Program-made: the position numbers and the translations under genes
From: Hymenolepis diminuta
Lineage: Eukaryota; Platyhelminthes; Cestoda; Cyclophyllidea; Hymenolepididae
Assembly (NCBI GenBank): GCA_900708905.1
Contig: CAADRB010000027.1
Span: 475,590-539,589 of the forward strand
DNA: 64,000 bases
Direction: 5' to 3'
Notes under the pieces: generated by a model
Databases searched by the model: none
What the model saw: only the letters and a program-made list of their open reading frames with translations
Told to the model about the DNA's origin: nothing
Shown here: piece after piece, positions 25,681-36,700 of the stretch
Layout of the letters: the number at the start of each line of letters is the position of its first letter
Numbering within the stretch: the first letter of the stretch is position 1

Positions 25681-27502
25681 ATATTAACCGAGATTAAAAA
25701 TTACAGTCTCAATCACGAAACCGCAAATTTCATTTATAAAAGAAGGTATTAACAGGCCTCTCAGTTATAATAAAATATTATACGAAATAAATTTGCCAAA
25801 GTACAACTACTTTATTCAAGCAAAACATGAGGTAAATATAAATATTGATTGAAAAGTTGGCAATGATAACGATTAATAAAATCAGCACCATAAGCCACAG
25901 AAATCGGACAAATTGTTTAAAACTGAAAAAAATGTCTTTAATACACAGAATTTATCAGTTTTGGCAGGAATCATATGATAAGCTATTATAATCTTCTAAT
26001 TTCTAAATCCACCAACCAGAAAGAAGCAAATCCACATTCAAAAGATCTCGCATATTCGCCTTATAACCAGACTCGTATAAACGATTCAATATAACTAAAT
26101 TTAACTTTATTTTGTAAAAAGAAAAACATTGCCTATTTCGATAAATATAATAATTCACGTATGGTTTTTATTTTGATATTTACACATTACTTAATGTAAA
26201 CTTGACTGTTATCGATGTGTTGTAATATTCAAGAACTGATAATAAAAGTGACAATGGAAAATTTTCATTGATATTCAGTAAATACAAGTTCTCTGAGTCG
26301 CAAGATATAAATCATGAAAGATTTGGGTCAATTTCAATATGAAATTTGTCTTTCTGTCACGTCATATCTTACACATCATTTCACTTGAATCTTTATCTGG
26401 GGCCGTCTCTGCACTTTTCTTCAGGATATAAAATTACCTACACTTCTTAACATGCTAAATGTAACTAACAAAACAAATAGGTTTTAATTTTGCTATCGAT
26501 GTTTATATATTGCTGTCATTTTTATACAATCTGAGATATCTGTGATGTTCATGATCGATGGACTCTTGTTCAATCCGTTCATCTAGTCTAGGGTATTTGA
26601 GGAGGAAGACGGCTTCATATGATTGATTGGAAAGAGTTCCTTACAGTACAGCATTTGGACCTCTTGAGGACAATGATTACCTGCAGAGTATCAATAAGGA
26701 CATCATGAATTAAAGGTTCATTACGTAGGATTATGGTCCATTATCATTATTAAAACTTCACCGTGCTCCACGTTAAGTAAAGATTCCAAAGAATGTGATT
26801 GCTACGTAACCTTTGCATTTTTCTTATATGATAGGACATTAAACTGCTTTCCCGTTCGTTCTTAATCTTGAGACCAGTAACTAGCTAAGTTTATGCAAAG
26901 GAAATTTGAGGTCTTCAAAACGATTCTAACGAAATATTAATAAATATTTACATTTCTGCAGCTACTGGCCAAGTATACTATTTTGATTAGATTTCATGAG
27001 CAAACCTAAGACTAGACTTTTGTATAATCAGTAATAACCGAAGTCTAATTATCGTTCCCAAGATAAAAGCAATATGGAAACTTCGAAATGGATGCATTTG
27101 CATCAGCAATAGTGCCCATCTACATCAATCATCTCTGCTTAAAGAAATCCATATAGTTATTGCACCTATAGTTAAAATGGCGCAATAATTGCATCGGACC
27201 AATATTATGATGACCCCTCAGTCGTTTGATGTCACACAATGCCCCTACGGACAGATTAAAGGAGAAACATCTGTTCAAGCGGAGACCGTTTTAATTTTCC
27301 AGCGCCAGCACCGTCTGCTTACGAGTATTCCTTTTCCATAAATATTTTTTGAAATCACTGTAACAATCTCACCGATCGTGTTTTTCTTCAAATCACAAAA
27401 CAAATTACAATAAAGTCACAATCTTGTATATTTTCCTATACATATTTTGTGTATCTAGAGAGCAAGTTACGATGAATAAAATACCGATAAAGCGTTCAAT
27501 TT
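25681..27502. other. Interval between FBXO28 and CDC45
   Basis: About 1.8 kb between the FBXO28 stop and the CDC45 acceptor. No open frame of note, no repeat family recognised. It should contain the FBXO28 3' UTR; an ATTAAA-type signal on the minus strand lies at 27290-27295. Any CDC45 promoter is probably here. Confidence 0.45.
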
Positions 27503-30500
27503 TCAAAAAGTAGGCGGACCAGGAGGATGTGAAATGGGTGGCAACGGTGAAGATTGATCAGAAGTGGTCGATAAATTTAATGCCTGCTGGTCACCACTTT
27601 TAACCACCAAATGGATCTCTCGTGGCCTTCTCTTCGGTTCACTTGGCCCACAAGCTTCCTCTCCAATATTATTACTCAGCACCTCTCCATCTTCGTGAGT
27701 TCGTTTCAAAGAAGCAACTTTCCTCCTTTCAGGAGCAGGAATTTCACTTCCAGTTTCTAACCGATGAATTCTATAACAGATTGAAAACCAATAATGATCT
27801 TCTATAGGCTATTTGGGGATGCAATGTCTATTCGACTGCCTCACCTATAGCCCAGGGAAATGACCATATTGTTGAGACGGGTAATTTTATCATTCATATC
27901 ACGTTGTGAGGTTGCAAGGGCGACAACTGTTTGTTGCATAGTGCTCATCTGTTTAGTCAGAGTTGCGATTAGGGAGTCGTCAGAGGATAGACTTTCATAG
28001 GATTCATCATGTTGAGATAACTACAAAGAGAAAAGAACCATCTATTTGTCATATATACATTGAGTAAGGGACTTAAAATCAACGATTGATAATTGTAATG
28101 AACAAGAAATACAGGACATGAAAGCATGAGGATGCGGATGTGCTTCAGTAGACAATCATCATAGCCAACGTATTGTATCACGCCACTTCTAAGATTTCAG
28201 GCTCAAATTTCATTATTTGACCATCAGGTTCTTGAAAGTGTTCTTGTCTTCGAGGTTAAGAGATTACTGATCTGTTGATTTAGGTAAAAGCAACCAGGTG
28301 TGACGTTTCTATCTCAACAGAATCAATCGATGTACACTCAGGGGGAATTCTAAAGAGGTGTGTATGCTTATACACACTTATTAATGAAAATGAAACGAGA
28401 ATCGATGCTGTTAAGTAAGTGATAACAGAATAACGTCTTCCATTTCCATGAACGCAATTCGTTGCTATTCCTCGGTTCTCATACTTAGGAATGATATCGC
28501 TTCACTGTTATAATACTGGCTAACTAGGTAGCCAATCAATAACATATTTCAAATTGTACAGAAACAGGTGCAGAGGTAAGACAAACATTCGATGAATAAC
28601 AGGTCTCCTTCCCCTTCTCTGAGTCTGAACATCTACACCCATTATGTACCTAAGTGGACAGCCAAAGTGTCCAAAAATCGCTAGAGCATTGGCAACAGCT
28701 TTATTTTAAGAGTTATATTAAAGATAGGCAAACTAACGTGATTTTCTGAGTTGGAAGGAAGGACGTTGACGGCGCTAGGATCAATAATTCCATGGGAAGA
28801 TGAGGGTTGGGATGATGCAGACGAGAAAGGACCACCACCTGAAGAGGATGAGGGTGGACCAAAACCAAAATCGAGTAGATTAGGAAAGGATTGACTGAGG
28901 TTCTTCAGCAGGGAGGTAGATTGCAGGTGTCGAATGCGCCTCTGGTAAGCCAACTCATTCGAACTCTGCTGCTGTCGGTGCACTGACGTTAGGAAAAATA
29001 TAACAGACTGAATCATACTTCATTCGGTTTAAAAAAGCACTTCGTAAACTATAAACGCATCAATTTAATCAACGCCCATGTTAAATCACTAGTGATTTAA
29101 CGTAAGTTAGAGACACTGAAGCAATTTTGTGAAACCTAATTTAAGTTTGAAGACAGCTGGTGTCGGTGAAAATGGATACGCGAGACAACCAGTAACAGAT
29201 AATCACCGAGTTCGGTGTTTCATCATAATAAATTTCGTGTTCATACTTAACTGGGAATCCAAGTGTTTGCACAATCATTATTAAAATAGACAGCCACATC
29301 GACTCCCAAACCACGGTCTTAGGTGAAACGTAGACACTCGCATTCTACTACCCCCTTCTTGATCAATTTTTTATCTAGCATGACTGATCATGCCCTTCAG
29401 TGGATGTGTGCAGTGAGAATCAATTCTGTATCTACCAATCTCTGCAGTGACAGCCACGTCACCGACACACAAACGTGACAGGGAGGAACTCTGAATCTAC
29501 TACAATTTGAGCCATCTAAGCTGGTGCCTAATATAAATCAACAACTCATATTATCAAGTCATTTCGATCCTCTGTTTTCGTGACCTGAGATAATATACGA
29601 GTCTAACGAGTCTAATGCATCTTTCTTCAGATAACAAGTTTTCAGAATGCATGAGAAGATAAACAAGCACAGGACGCAGAAACCCTCACAGAAATTAAGA
29701 GCAGTAAAAGTGATCACTAGCATTAATTCTTATCAGAAATTCAACGGAGAAGTTCAAAAATATTTTATTTATGAGCAGATCTAATCTAAAGGAACAATGT
29801 ACACATGTATTATATTAGTTTAAGCTAGCGCCAACATTCTTCAGTGGGCAATGAATAAACTCAATAAATCCCCAAATGAGTTTATAAAACTAAAGTCAGT
29901 AAAGAGATCTAACGTATTTCAACAGAGACTCAGAGCTACTCACACTTGCTTTCATAGATTTGCGGCAGAAGCACCTCGTCGAAGTGCTCCATTGCCATAG
30001 AGGAGATGTCTCGCAGTTCACGAAGCAACTCGGTGGAGCGGGAGATAGGTTCAGTTGAGGATTTGATTATCACATACACACGTCGCAGTTCATCTAGTAC
30101 CTTACCGGGAAAGAAGGAGCAATAGCCCTCATCAACATAACGCATTATTGTCATTCCCAGAAGGGATATCCGCGTCTCTACTGCTGAGAGGACATCCGCA
30201 TGTCTGCAAATGGAATAAAATGGAATTGCATTAAGTTGACGCATAAAACGGTTTATAAAGTGCACCGATAGTTTTTCGTAGACCATTAGTTTTATTAAGC
30301 CTATAAAGCTTTTGTTTATATAGACGCCCATAAGAAACAGAAACGGAATTCAAGTAAACGAGAATTTCAAAGAGAAGGTATATAATGAACCTGTATGATC
30401 TGAAAAGGTACACAACACTTAACTTATATTGATATACACTAAGAAACACAAGAAAGGCTAATCAGTTGGAAGTGGATATAGTTTTTCGTATTTACAATTA

Positions 30501-31014
30501 AAGCCAAGCTCAATTTACTTTTCTAGGAGTACATTCAATTAAATCTGAAGAAAGTTTTAAATGAAATTTACCAACTACTCAACAACCATTAAAAAATAAA
30601 AAGATTCGAGAGTACGGGCTAAACTTAATACACAATTCCTCTCCCCTTTTCACAAATTTAAGAACTTAAACCAATAAACCACACCTAGCATAAACAGGCA
30701 ATTAGAGTATAATAAATATATAAATCCATCGCTTTCAGCAGAATACAATAGAGCCCACAGTGAGAATAAGAAAAGATGGCTTACCCAGCCATATTATGCT
30801 TTCGCCTCTCAGATTCTCTTCGCGGAAGAAGGAGCTTTAATTCTCGTCGATAATCTCTCACCAACTGCTCCAACCGACAGAACTCACATTTAAGGAGATC
30901 TGCAGCAACAACATTGAACTTCCGACACACTAGTCGAATTTGAGCAACTTCATGGAAGGAGAGGAAGGCGAATACCTTCCGAAGACAGTCGCTCGGCATT
31001 TCATGTATGTGCAT
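27503..31014 (-). CDS. FBXO28: FBXO28-type F-box protein, 5 exons
   Basis: This is an F-box adaptor that would bind SKP1 and bring nuclear substrates to an SCF ubiquitin ligase; the vertebrate protein is reported to act on MYC. Exons: 30785-31014, 29944-30203, 28738-28982, 27845-28020 and 27503-27770, all phase-compatible, 392 residues (human 368). The F-box is at residues 5-45 (MPSDCLRKVFAFLSFHEVAQ). It is followed by LPRRESERRKHNMAGHADVL, which is nearly diagnostic of this family, then AVETRISLL, FFPGKVLDELRRVYV and LRELRDISSMAMEHFDE. Exon 3 is Ser/Gly/Pro-rich. Exon 4 forms a short coiled coil (about residues 261-300). The last exon has basic clusters (RRK, KRT, EPKRRPRE) that could be nuclear localisation signals. 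The start ATG is the first after an acceptor at 31024. The N-terminus is shorter than in vertebrates, lacking their Pro/Gln-rich lead. Confidence 0.93.
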
Positions 31015-31022
31015 TGAAAATT

Positions 31023-31050
31023 CCTGAGGAAACAATCTGTACAAAGCAAA
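31023..31050 (-). promoter_or_regulatory. Splice acceptor(s) before the FBXO28 start codon
   Basis: Two AG acceptors (tttgtacag at 31037 and gtttcctcag at 31024) lie 23 and 10 bases before the ATG. The stop codon of the upstream gene is only about 116 bp away, leaving no room for a normal upstream exon, so trans-splicing is the simplest reading. Confidence 0.55.
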
Positions 31051-31115
31051 CATCGTTGTCAAACAAAAGAGATAGAAATTCGAAATCCATGAGAATGAAA
31101 ATAACTACAAGATAT

Positions 31116-31121
31116 TTTATT
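31116..31121 (-). terminator. AATAAA polyadenylation signal of the MRPL30 homologue
   Basis: A canonical hexamer 33 bases after the MRPL30 stop codon and about 78 bases before the FBXO28 acceptor. Confidence 0.65.
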
Positions 31122-31153
31122 AAATATACAGATTTAAGGACAAGATTTAAGGG

Positions 31154-32098
31154 CTAATAGAAAGACCAAGGATAAGTGCCCCAGTCAGCCTCAAATCTAG
31201 AATTGTTGTTAGTTCTGTAAGTCCCATCCGCATTTCGACGATGATTTAACGACTGCCGCATAGCATCGTCCAATCGCCAAAGGTTGTTATATCTGTACTC
31301 CAGACCATCTTGATTGAGACGATACTTGTATTTGGCAGTGAAAAATTCCGAGAAGAGTTTATGGTGTTGCCAACGCTGATTATGCCAACTTCTCAAGTAG
31401 TTTCTTGATAAATATCTGCAATTCTCATCGCGTTTAAGAACCTGATTTTGAAATGTAATATTATCAATGTATATAAATTGGTAAGAAAAGAAATAAAGCT
31501 ATCCACTTACACTTGGTAGGTTGCTCCCACAAATATTTGGTCGTTCAACAATCTTCCACTCCGAAAGATTGATCGATTTATCCGAACAGAAAGGTGAGTT
31601 GCCACGACGAATAAACTTCCCATTTGGAAGGAGTCGGAAATTAATCATGTCTTCTTCAGACTCTGGCAAACCATCAGGGAAAGTAACCGGTTGAATTTTA
31701 ATTAAATGTTTAATGTGATCAAGGTCTATTGCATTTTGCGGCGAATTTTTAATCAGCTTCCAGTTACTCATTTTAACATCCGAGCCAATCCCGAACTTTT
31801 CTAGGAAAGCGCGTTCAAAGAATGTGGTTCCCTTAATGGGCTTCAGTCTGCAGATCATGAAAATTGGAGAGGCGTCAAGAGAATAAGTGTAATTTTTACG
31901 AATTTCGTGTAAATCGAAAAGACGTTGAGCCCATGCGAGTGGATCAACAGCATCAATTGAGCCTGGAACGGGTTTACTCTCATATGTCCTAGCTCTTCCA
32001 GAGAATGGGGTGCTTATGGATATAAATCTGTATGACGCAATAACAAATGCTTTTGACGCAGCACCTGCCCCTACTACAGAGTTAGTAATGCCGAGCAT
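31154..32098 (-). CDS. MRPL30: Mitochondrial large-subunit ribosomal protein uL30m (MRPL30), 2 exons
   Basis: A structural protein of the mitochondrial 39S/54S ribosomal subunit. Exons 31511-32098 and 31154-31441 join in phase 0 across a 69-bp intron to give 291 residues. The first about 40 residues (MLGITNSVVGAGAASKAFV) are rich in Ser, Ala and Arg without acids, like a mitochondrial targeting peptide. The L30 core follows: IFMICRLKPIKGTTFFERAF, LEKFGIGSD and DHIKHLIKIQPVTFPDGLPE, matching the family pattern of two strands, a helix and the HLIxIxPxxxPxGLP signature. The human protein has 161 residues. Here a C-terminal extension of about 110 residues, rich in Arg, Asn, Trp and Tyr (SWHNQRWQHHK and onward), is carried largely by exon 2. 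ATG 32098 was chosen because an acceptor (gtatttatag) lies one base upstream; an earlier in-frame start is GTG only. Confidence 0.88.
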
Positions 32099-33794
32099 TC
32101 TATAAATACTCGGGTTAAGAGAACAAAGGCTAATTAAGGTCACTAATACAACAATTATAAAAAATTAGGAAGAAATGAAACACGTGACTTAAATATTATT
32201 ATTTGCATCATATAATTTATAATTTAATACAAAACCTTAATCGTTAATATGTCATCCCGACAATTAAGAAAATTTTATTAGCCATTACTAAATTATATTA
32301 AACTATAAATGAAAACTTGCCAAATGACAACCTCTGAATTACTTTAATTCTATAATCATGCTCATAAAATATATGTCTTACTTGATTGACCAGGACACAC
32401 TTCCCACAAAAAAGAATTATTCTAGAGAAACTATTCTTCATATGTGACACATAATAAAGATTTCTGAGAGACGAAAATCGAATTTTCAGTATGCGCATAG
32501 ATTGGGACGTATTAGTTCATGACATAAAAGTTTCCAGCAAAATGGAACAAGTATTTGAATTTTTGAATACATTTTTTTCTAAATCAAACCAAAGGCAGTA
32601 AAGGGCAAGTTGATATTATCCATTTGATAAGGCAAAGAAAAACAAACTTTTTTGTGTATTTTACCCACTTTAATAAGCGTCTGATAGTGTAAACACTGAT
32701 TCGCGAACGCCGATATTACTTGCTACGCCAAAGTAACAGATGAATACTTTATACACGCAATTCCACTTCATATTTTAGATTTGCAACAAGTTTATTCGTT
32801 CGCACTTAGTTGGTTAAAATTGCTACATCTTTATTTTATTACAATCACCGTTCGCAGTGGCTAAAGTATTATGAGCTCTACAACGTAAAAATCACATAAT
32901 CTTATGCCGCTCAGTTATCCTAGCCATTAAAAGGATAAAAGATTACATGAAAATCAAATAATTAAAGAATCCCAGTAATTATCCTGGAATTCGTGAATAT
33001 GGATTTGTTTAGGAGTCTTGAGAATAAATAATGAAATGTGAATGTAGAAAAATGAAAAAGTGAAGTAACCACAAAGTCTGCATTACAGGGAGAAAACCCT
33101 ATGTGAAAACTCACTGTTTTTATTTTGCAGTGATAAAACATTTAAAGTTGGCCAACTTTGAAATTTTTAGAAGATATGTGGATTGATTTCCATCAATAAG
33201 CTGGACATTTTTAATGCAAAAAAAGAAAAAAGGGAAAAAAGGCGGCTTCCAATGATTAATTAGCTAAGATTGGAAGTAAAATGTAAACAGGATTACTTAA
33301 CTTAAAAATAGACATGAAATTGCCAAAAATAGTGAAAATCATATAATGATATCCGAATAAACATTTAATAAGCAATTTCTTTTGTATATCTAATCTTCAC
33401 GCCAGTCTCTTAATAAATTCTTGAAAAAAATAATTAATGGAACTATTTAAAATATTTATTAACAGTATCGCTTGATAATTTATATTTAGTTTGTTCTCAC
33501 CATTTTTTGCAGATTTCGGTAGTGGCGTTTATTTGAAATTTTGCTTTGGCGTTTATGATTTGCGCGTGCATTTAACCGATAGAAATTCTACAACGGCGTA
33601 TTGAGGTATTTTCATCATAATGAAAAAATCGAACGTTTATGCATATTTGAATTAAAATAAAATTGTTTTTTGTCTTATGTTATATTATTTTTAAATATTT
33701 GTCCGAAGATGGTTTTGAGTGATTCATTAATTTATTATTATGTATTTATTATTTTTGCCTTTCAGAACTGTTTTAGATACCTATTTCGCTGTTG
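32099..33794. other. Head-to-head interval between MRPL30 and the MTUS-like gene
   Basis: A very AT-rich 1.7 kb between divergent genes, and the likely site of both promoters. No TATA or initiator element could be assigned with confidence among the many A/T runs. No gene was found in it. Confidence 0.5.
33747..33765 (+). promoter_or_regulatory. Splice acceptor before the MTUS-like start codon
   Basis: A pyrimidine-rich tract ending in tttgcctttcag lies 29 bases before the ATG at 33795. It suits a 5'-UTR intron or a spliced-leader acceptor. Confidence 0.5.
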
Positions 33795-36700
33795 ATGGCT
33801 TCAGCTTTAAAAGCTCCCTCTAAATTTTCACACACCTCATCCATTCCCGATTCTCGTACAAAGTCTCAAACCTTATCAAAACGGACTTCCATGCAGTCAA
33901 TGGCTACCAAGCCTGAACCATTCACTCGTATGACTTTACGTTCCGCTGCTCTTAAGAGCAAGAATGGAGACGACATGAATTCGTCTATTCAGCAAAACAA
34001 AAAAGGCAAGATATGTACCTAAAAGTTCATTTCTGATTATAATGTTTATACTTTTATTAGCTCTAATACTTGTATTAAATTTATAGCTCCCACTACTCGG
34101 TCTCTACAAAAGCCAGCGGTTACCAGAACTAGATTGGCCGTTGCAGATTCTGCAGCTGTACGTCACTTGTGCCGATTTCTTTAATTCTGTTTACTCAACA
34201 TTAACTCCTAACCTGTAGCTATTGCGGTGATATTGTATCTTTTAAATCAGTCTTCATTTTGAAAATTTGCCTATCATATTTTGATGAAATGTTAAGTCTT
34301 TGCTAATTTATTCGAGGTGTCGGAAAGCCAGACTCAGAAATCTCCCACTGCGAGCTCGACAGCTAAGACTTATGGAATTGGAACATCGACTGCGACAAGG
34401 GCTAGAAATATTCCAATTACCTCAAATGTTCAATCTCAAAAATCTCTCAAAGGTATGATTTTTGCTACAATTTTACTGGTATTTCGGTGTCGTAAATGTT
34501 TAGTTCCGCATCTAATCTTCAAGAAAAAGGGCTTAACTTCTTGTTTTACCAGTTCAAATGTCGATAACATAGATTCATGTCTAATTACTGCTCATTTATA
34601 GATTAAGTTGGAAAGTTTCTCCTGTTGACGATTGACAGCGTTACTGGACTTATTTGTACTCATTTTCTGGAGCTAACCCAAATGTCCTTGTTAATAACGA
34701 TGTTTGACAATTGTAGGCCTTTACCTTTATAATGTTATCTTATGTTTTTCAGTGCCTATTTATCCTTTATACTCCCTAGGACTCCAAAGTCTTGTTAAAT
34801 AGCAAAACATCGAACGAATTTTTAAATTTCTTAATACTTTAAATTCGAAATTTATTACTAATATTGATGAGCGTTCTTCAGTTAGGACTAGTGGATCGAC
34901 GACTGCATTGAATCCTAGGTCCATTCCAACTATCCAATTCCAAAGATCTATGAAAGGTTGTATGGCATTTTAATTTTTGATTTATTCTAATATTCTGATG
35001 CTTTGTCATTAAGGCTAGTTGTAACTTATTGAAAACTACACGAAAATACCCGGAAGACTCTGGGAGAATATGTCCATACTATCACATCTTAGTATCTTGT
35101 GTCAATTAAAAATGTTTATGTGGACTAAAGAGACGCATTTAACGATTGGGGAAGTCTGTCTTACTCAGGTCATCATGTCTCTCAGATGGTTTATCATTTC
35201 ATTAGACAAGGGAGACCTGGATACCACTGTAAGTAGTTTCAATCTAGGGAGCTTGGATGTGAATAGGCTATCAAATGGCACTTTCAAAATCTCTTTTTAA
35301 CCACCACCATTTTTAATGATAAAGCGTAAGAGCATGATTATTTTCCCCGAAAATTTCCCGTTTGTTAGAAACAGGTAATAATCAGTTCCTTCCTATTTAC
35401 CTCATTTCCTATTATTTAATATAAGTAATATAGTTAATCAATTATAGTTTGTTTTAAATCGCATTTTAAGATTGTTTAGCTAAATCAGATTGGTGTTTGA
35501 TTCATGTTCTTGCTTTTCTATGTTTCTAGTATCAATTAATGTCTTTACCAACTTGGAATGTTAACTTGTGGGAAATATAACTTCCCTACAAATCACTTGG
35601 CTAACTATGTTCTCCTTCTAATCTTTGTATATTCTAAAATAAGCAGTTATTTTATTTATCTCGCCTCATTATTCCAGCTGACTTGCGTCATCCTACTTTT
35701 GCTTCTTGTTATTTTTGTTCTGCACTACAACTTAGAATGTATTCAGCGCTTATTCGACTCTTTTTTATCCTATTTGCAGTCACTCTTTATTTCATTGTTC
35801 ACTTTCCTTCCAACAGTGCATAATGGAAAATCTTGATTGGATCTAAACCCTATACTGACTTTCGCCAATCCGATAGAGGTTCCTTTTTGTGTTACGTAAT
35901 TTGTAGTAGATGCAAGTAATTTCATAACTTGAAAATTAATTTCGAAGTTACAGCATCCGACCCTAGGCAGGTCATATTTGAAATTTCTTTTGGTTTTGAC
36001 CTAATTGAGATATGTACAGTGTTTTTTTTGCTGTCAGGCCAACTTTATAGTTGTGCGACCTGAAGTATGTGACGAAAAGGTAACAGAGTTAAATAATCCG
36101 TCGTCTTAGAGATGTGGAATTGGTATTTTTAGACAAATTTTGATAATAATACTAGCTTCAAGTAATAGTTACTTAATATTGGTTTAATGGTAAATTTCTT
36201 CACTGTAATACTTAGGTTTGTAATTACAGTGCATTCTGTACCATTGATTTTGAAATATGAACATTAGACACCAGATACATTTGCTGTTGGTTAACAAATA
36301 AACGCAATGACTGTTATGCTGACTATTTCAGTTTGTATAATTATCTTCGGTTCAATGTAATGTTATTTTGAATCTCTTACGTATGAACCAGTTATTATGC
36401 CTAAACAAGCTTTTGGTTACAAGTTTATTAAATGAATTTGATTTAATTTGGAAGTTTGCTGACCCGCTGACAGTTTTGAAATAAAACAATTAATAAGATC
36501 GAGCAGAAGGGAGGAGGCTATCCAGTTTATAAAGTATGATTTCATGCTATCTGTTTTGCTAGTGGCGTAGGGGTTAATGTGCTTGTCTGCGAAGTTAGAG
36601 ATCACGGGTTCGATGCCCATTTGTGCAAATAGAAAGGGGAATGGCCAGTCGCACCGGTTAAGTTTGCCTAATAAAAGTGTGGAAGTTTCTCATTGGGGAG

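Noticed and set aside
36558..36640. tRNA gene
   Set aside because: A and B boxes are present but the acceptor and anticodon stems do not pair well, and the segment continues into a body shared with other repeats, so it was called a SINE.
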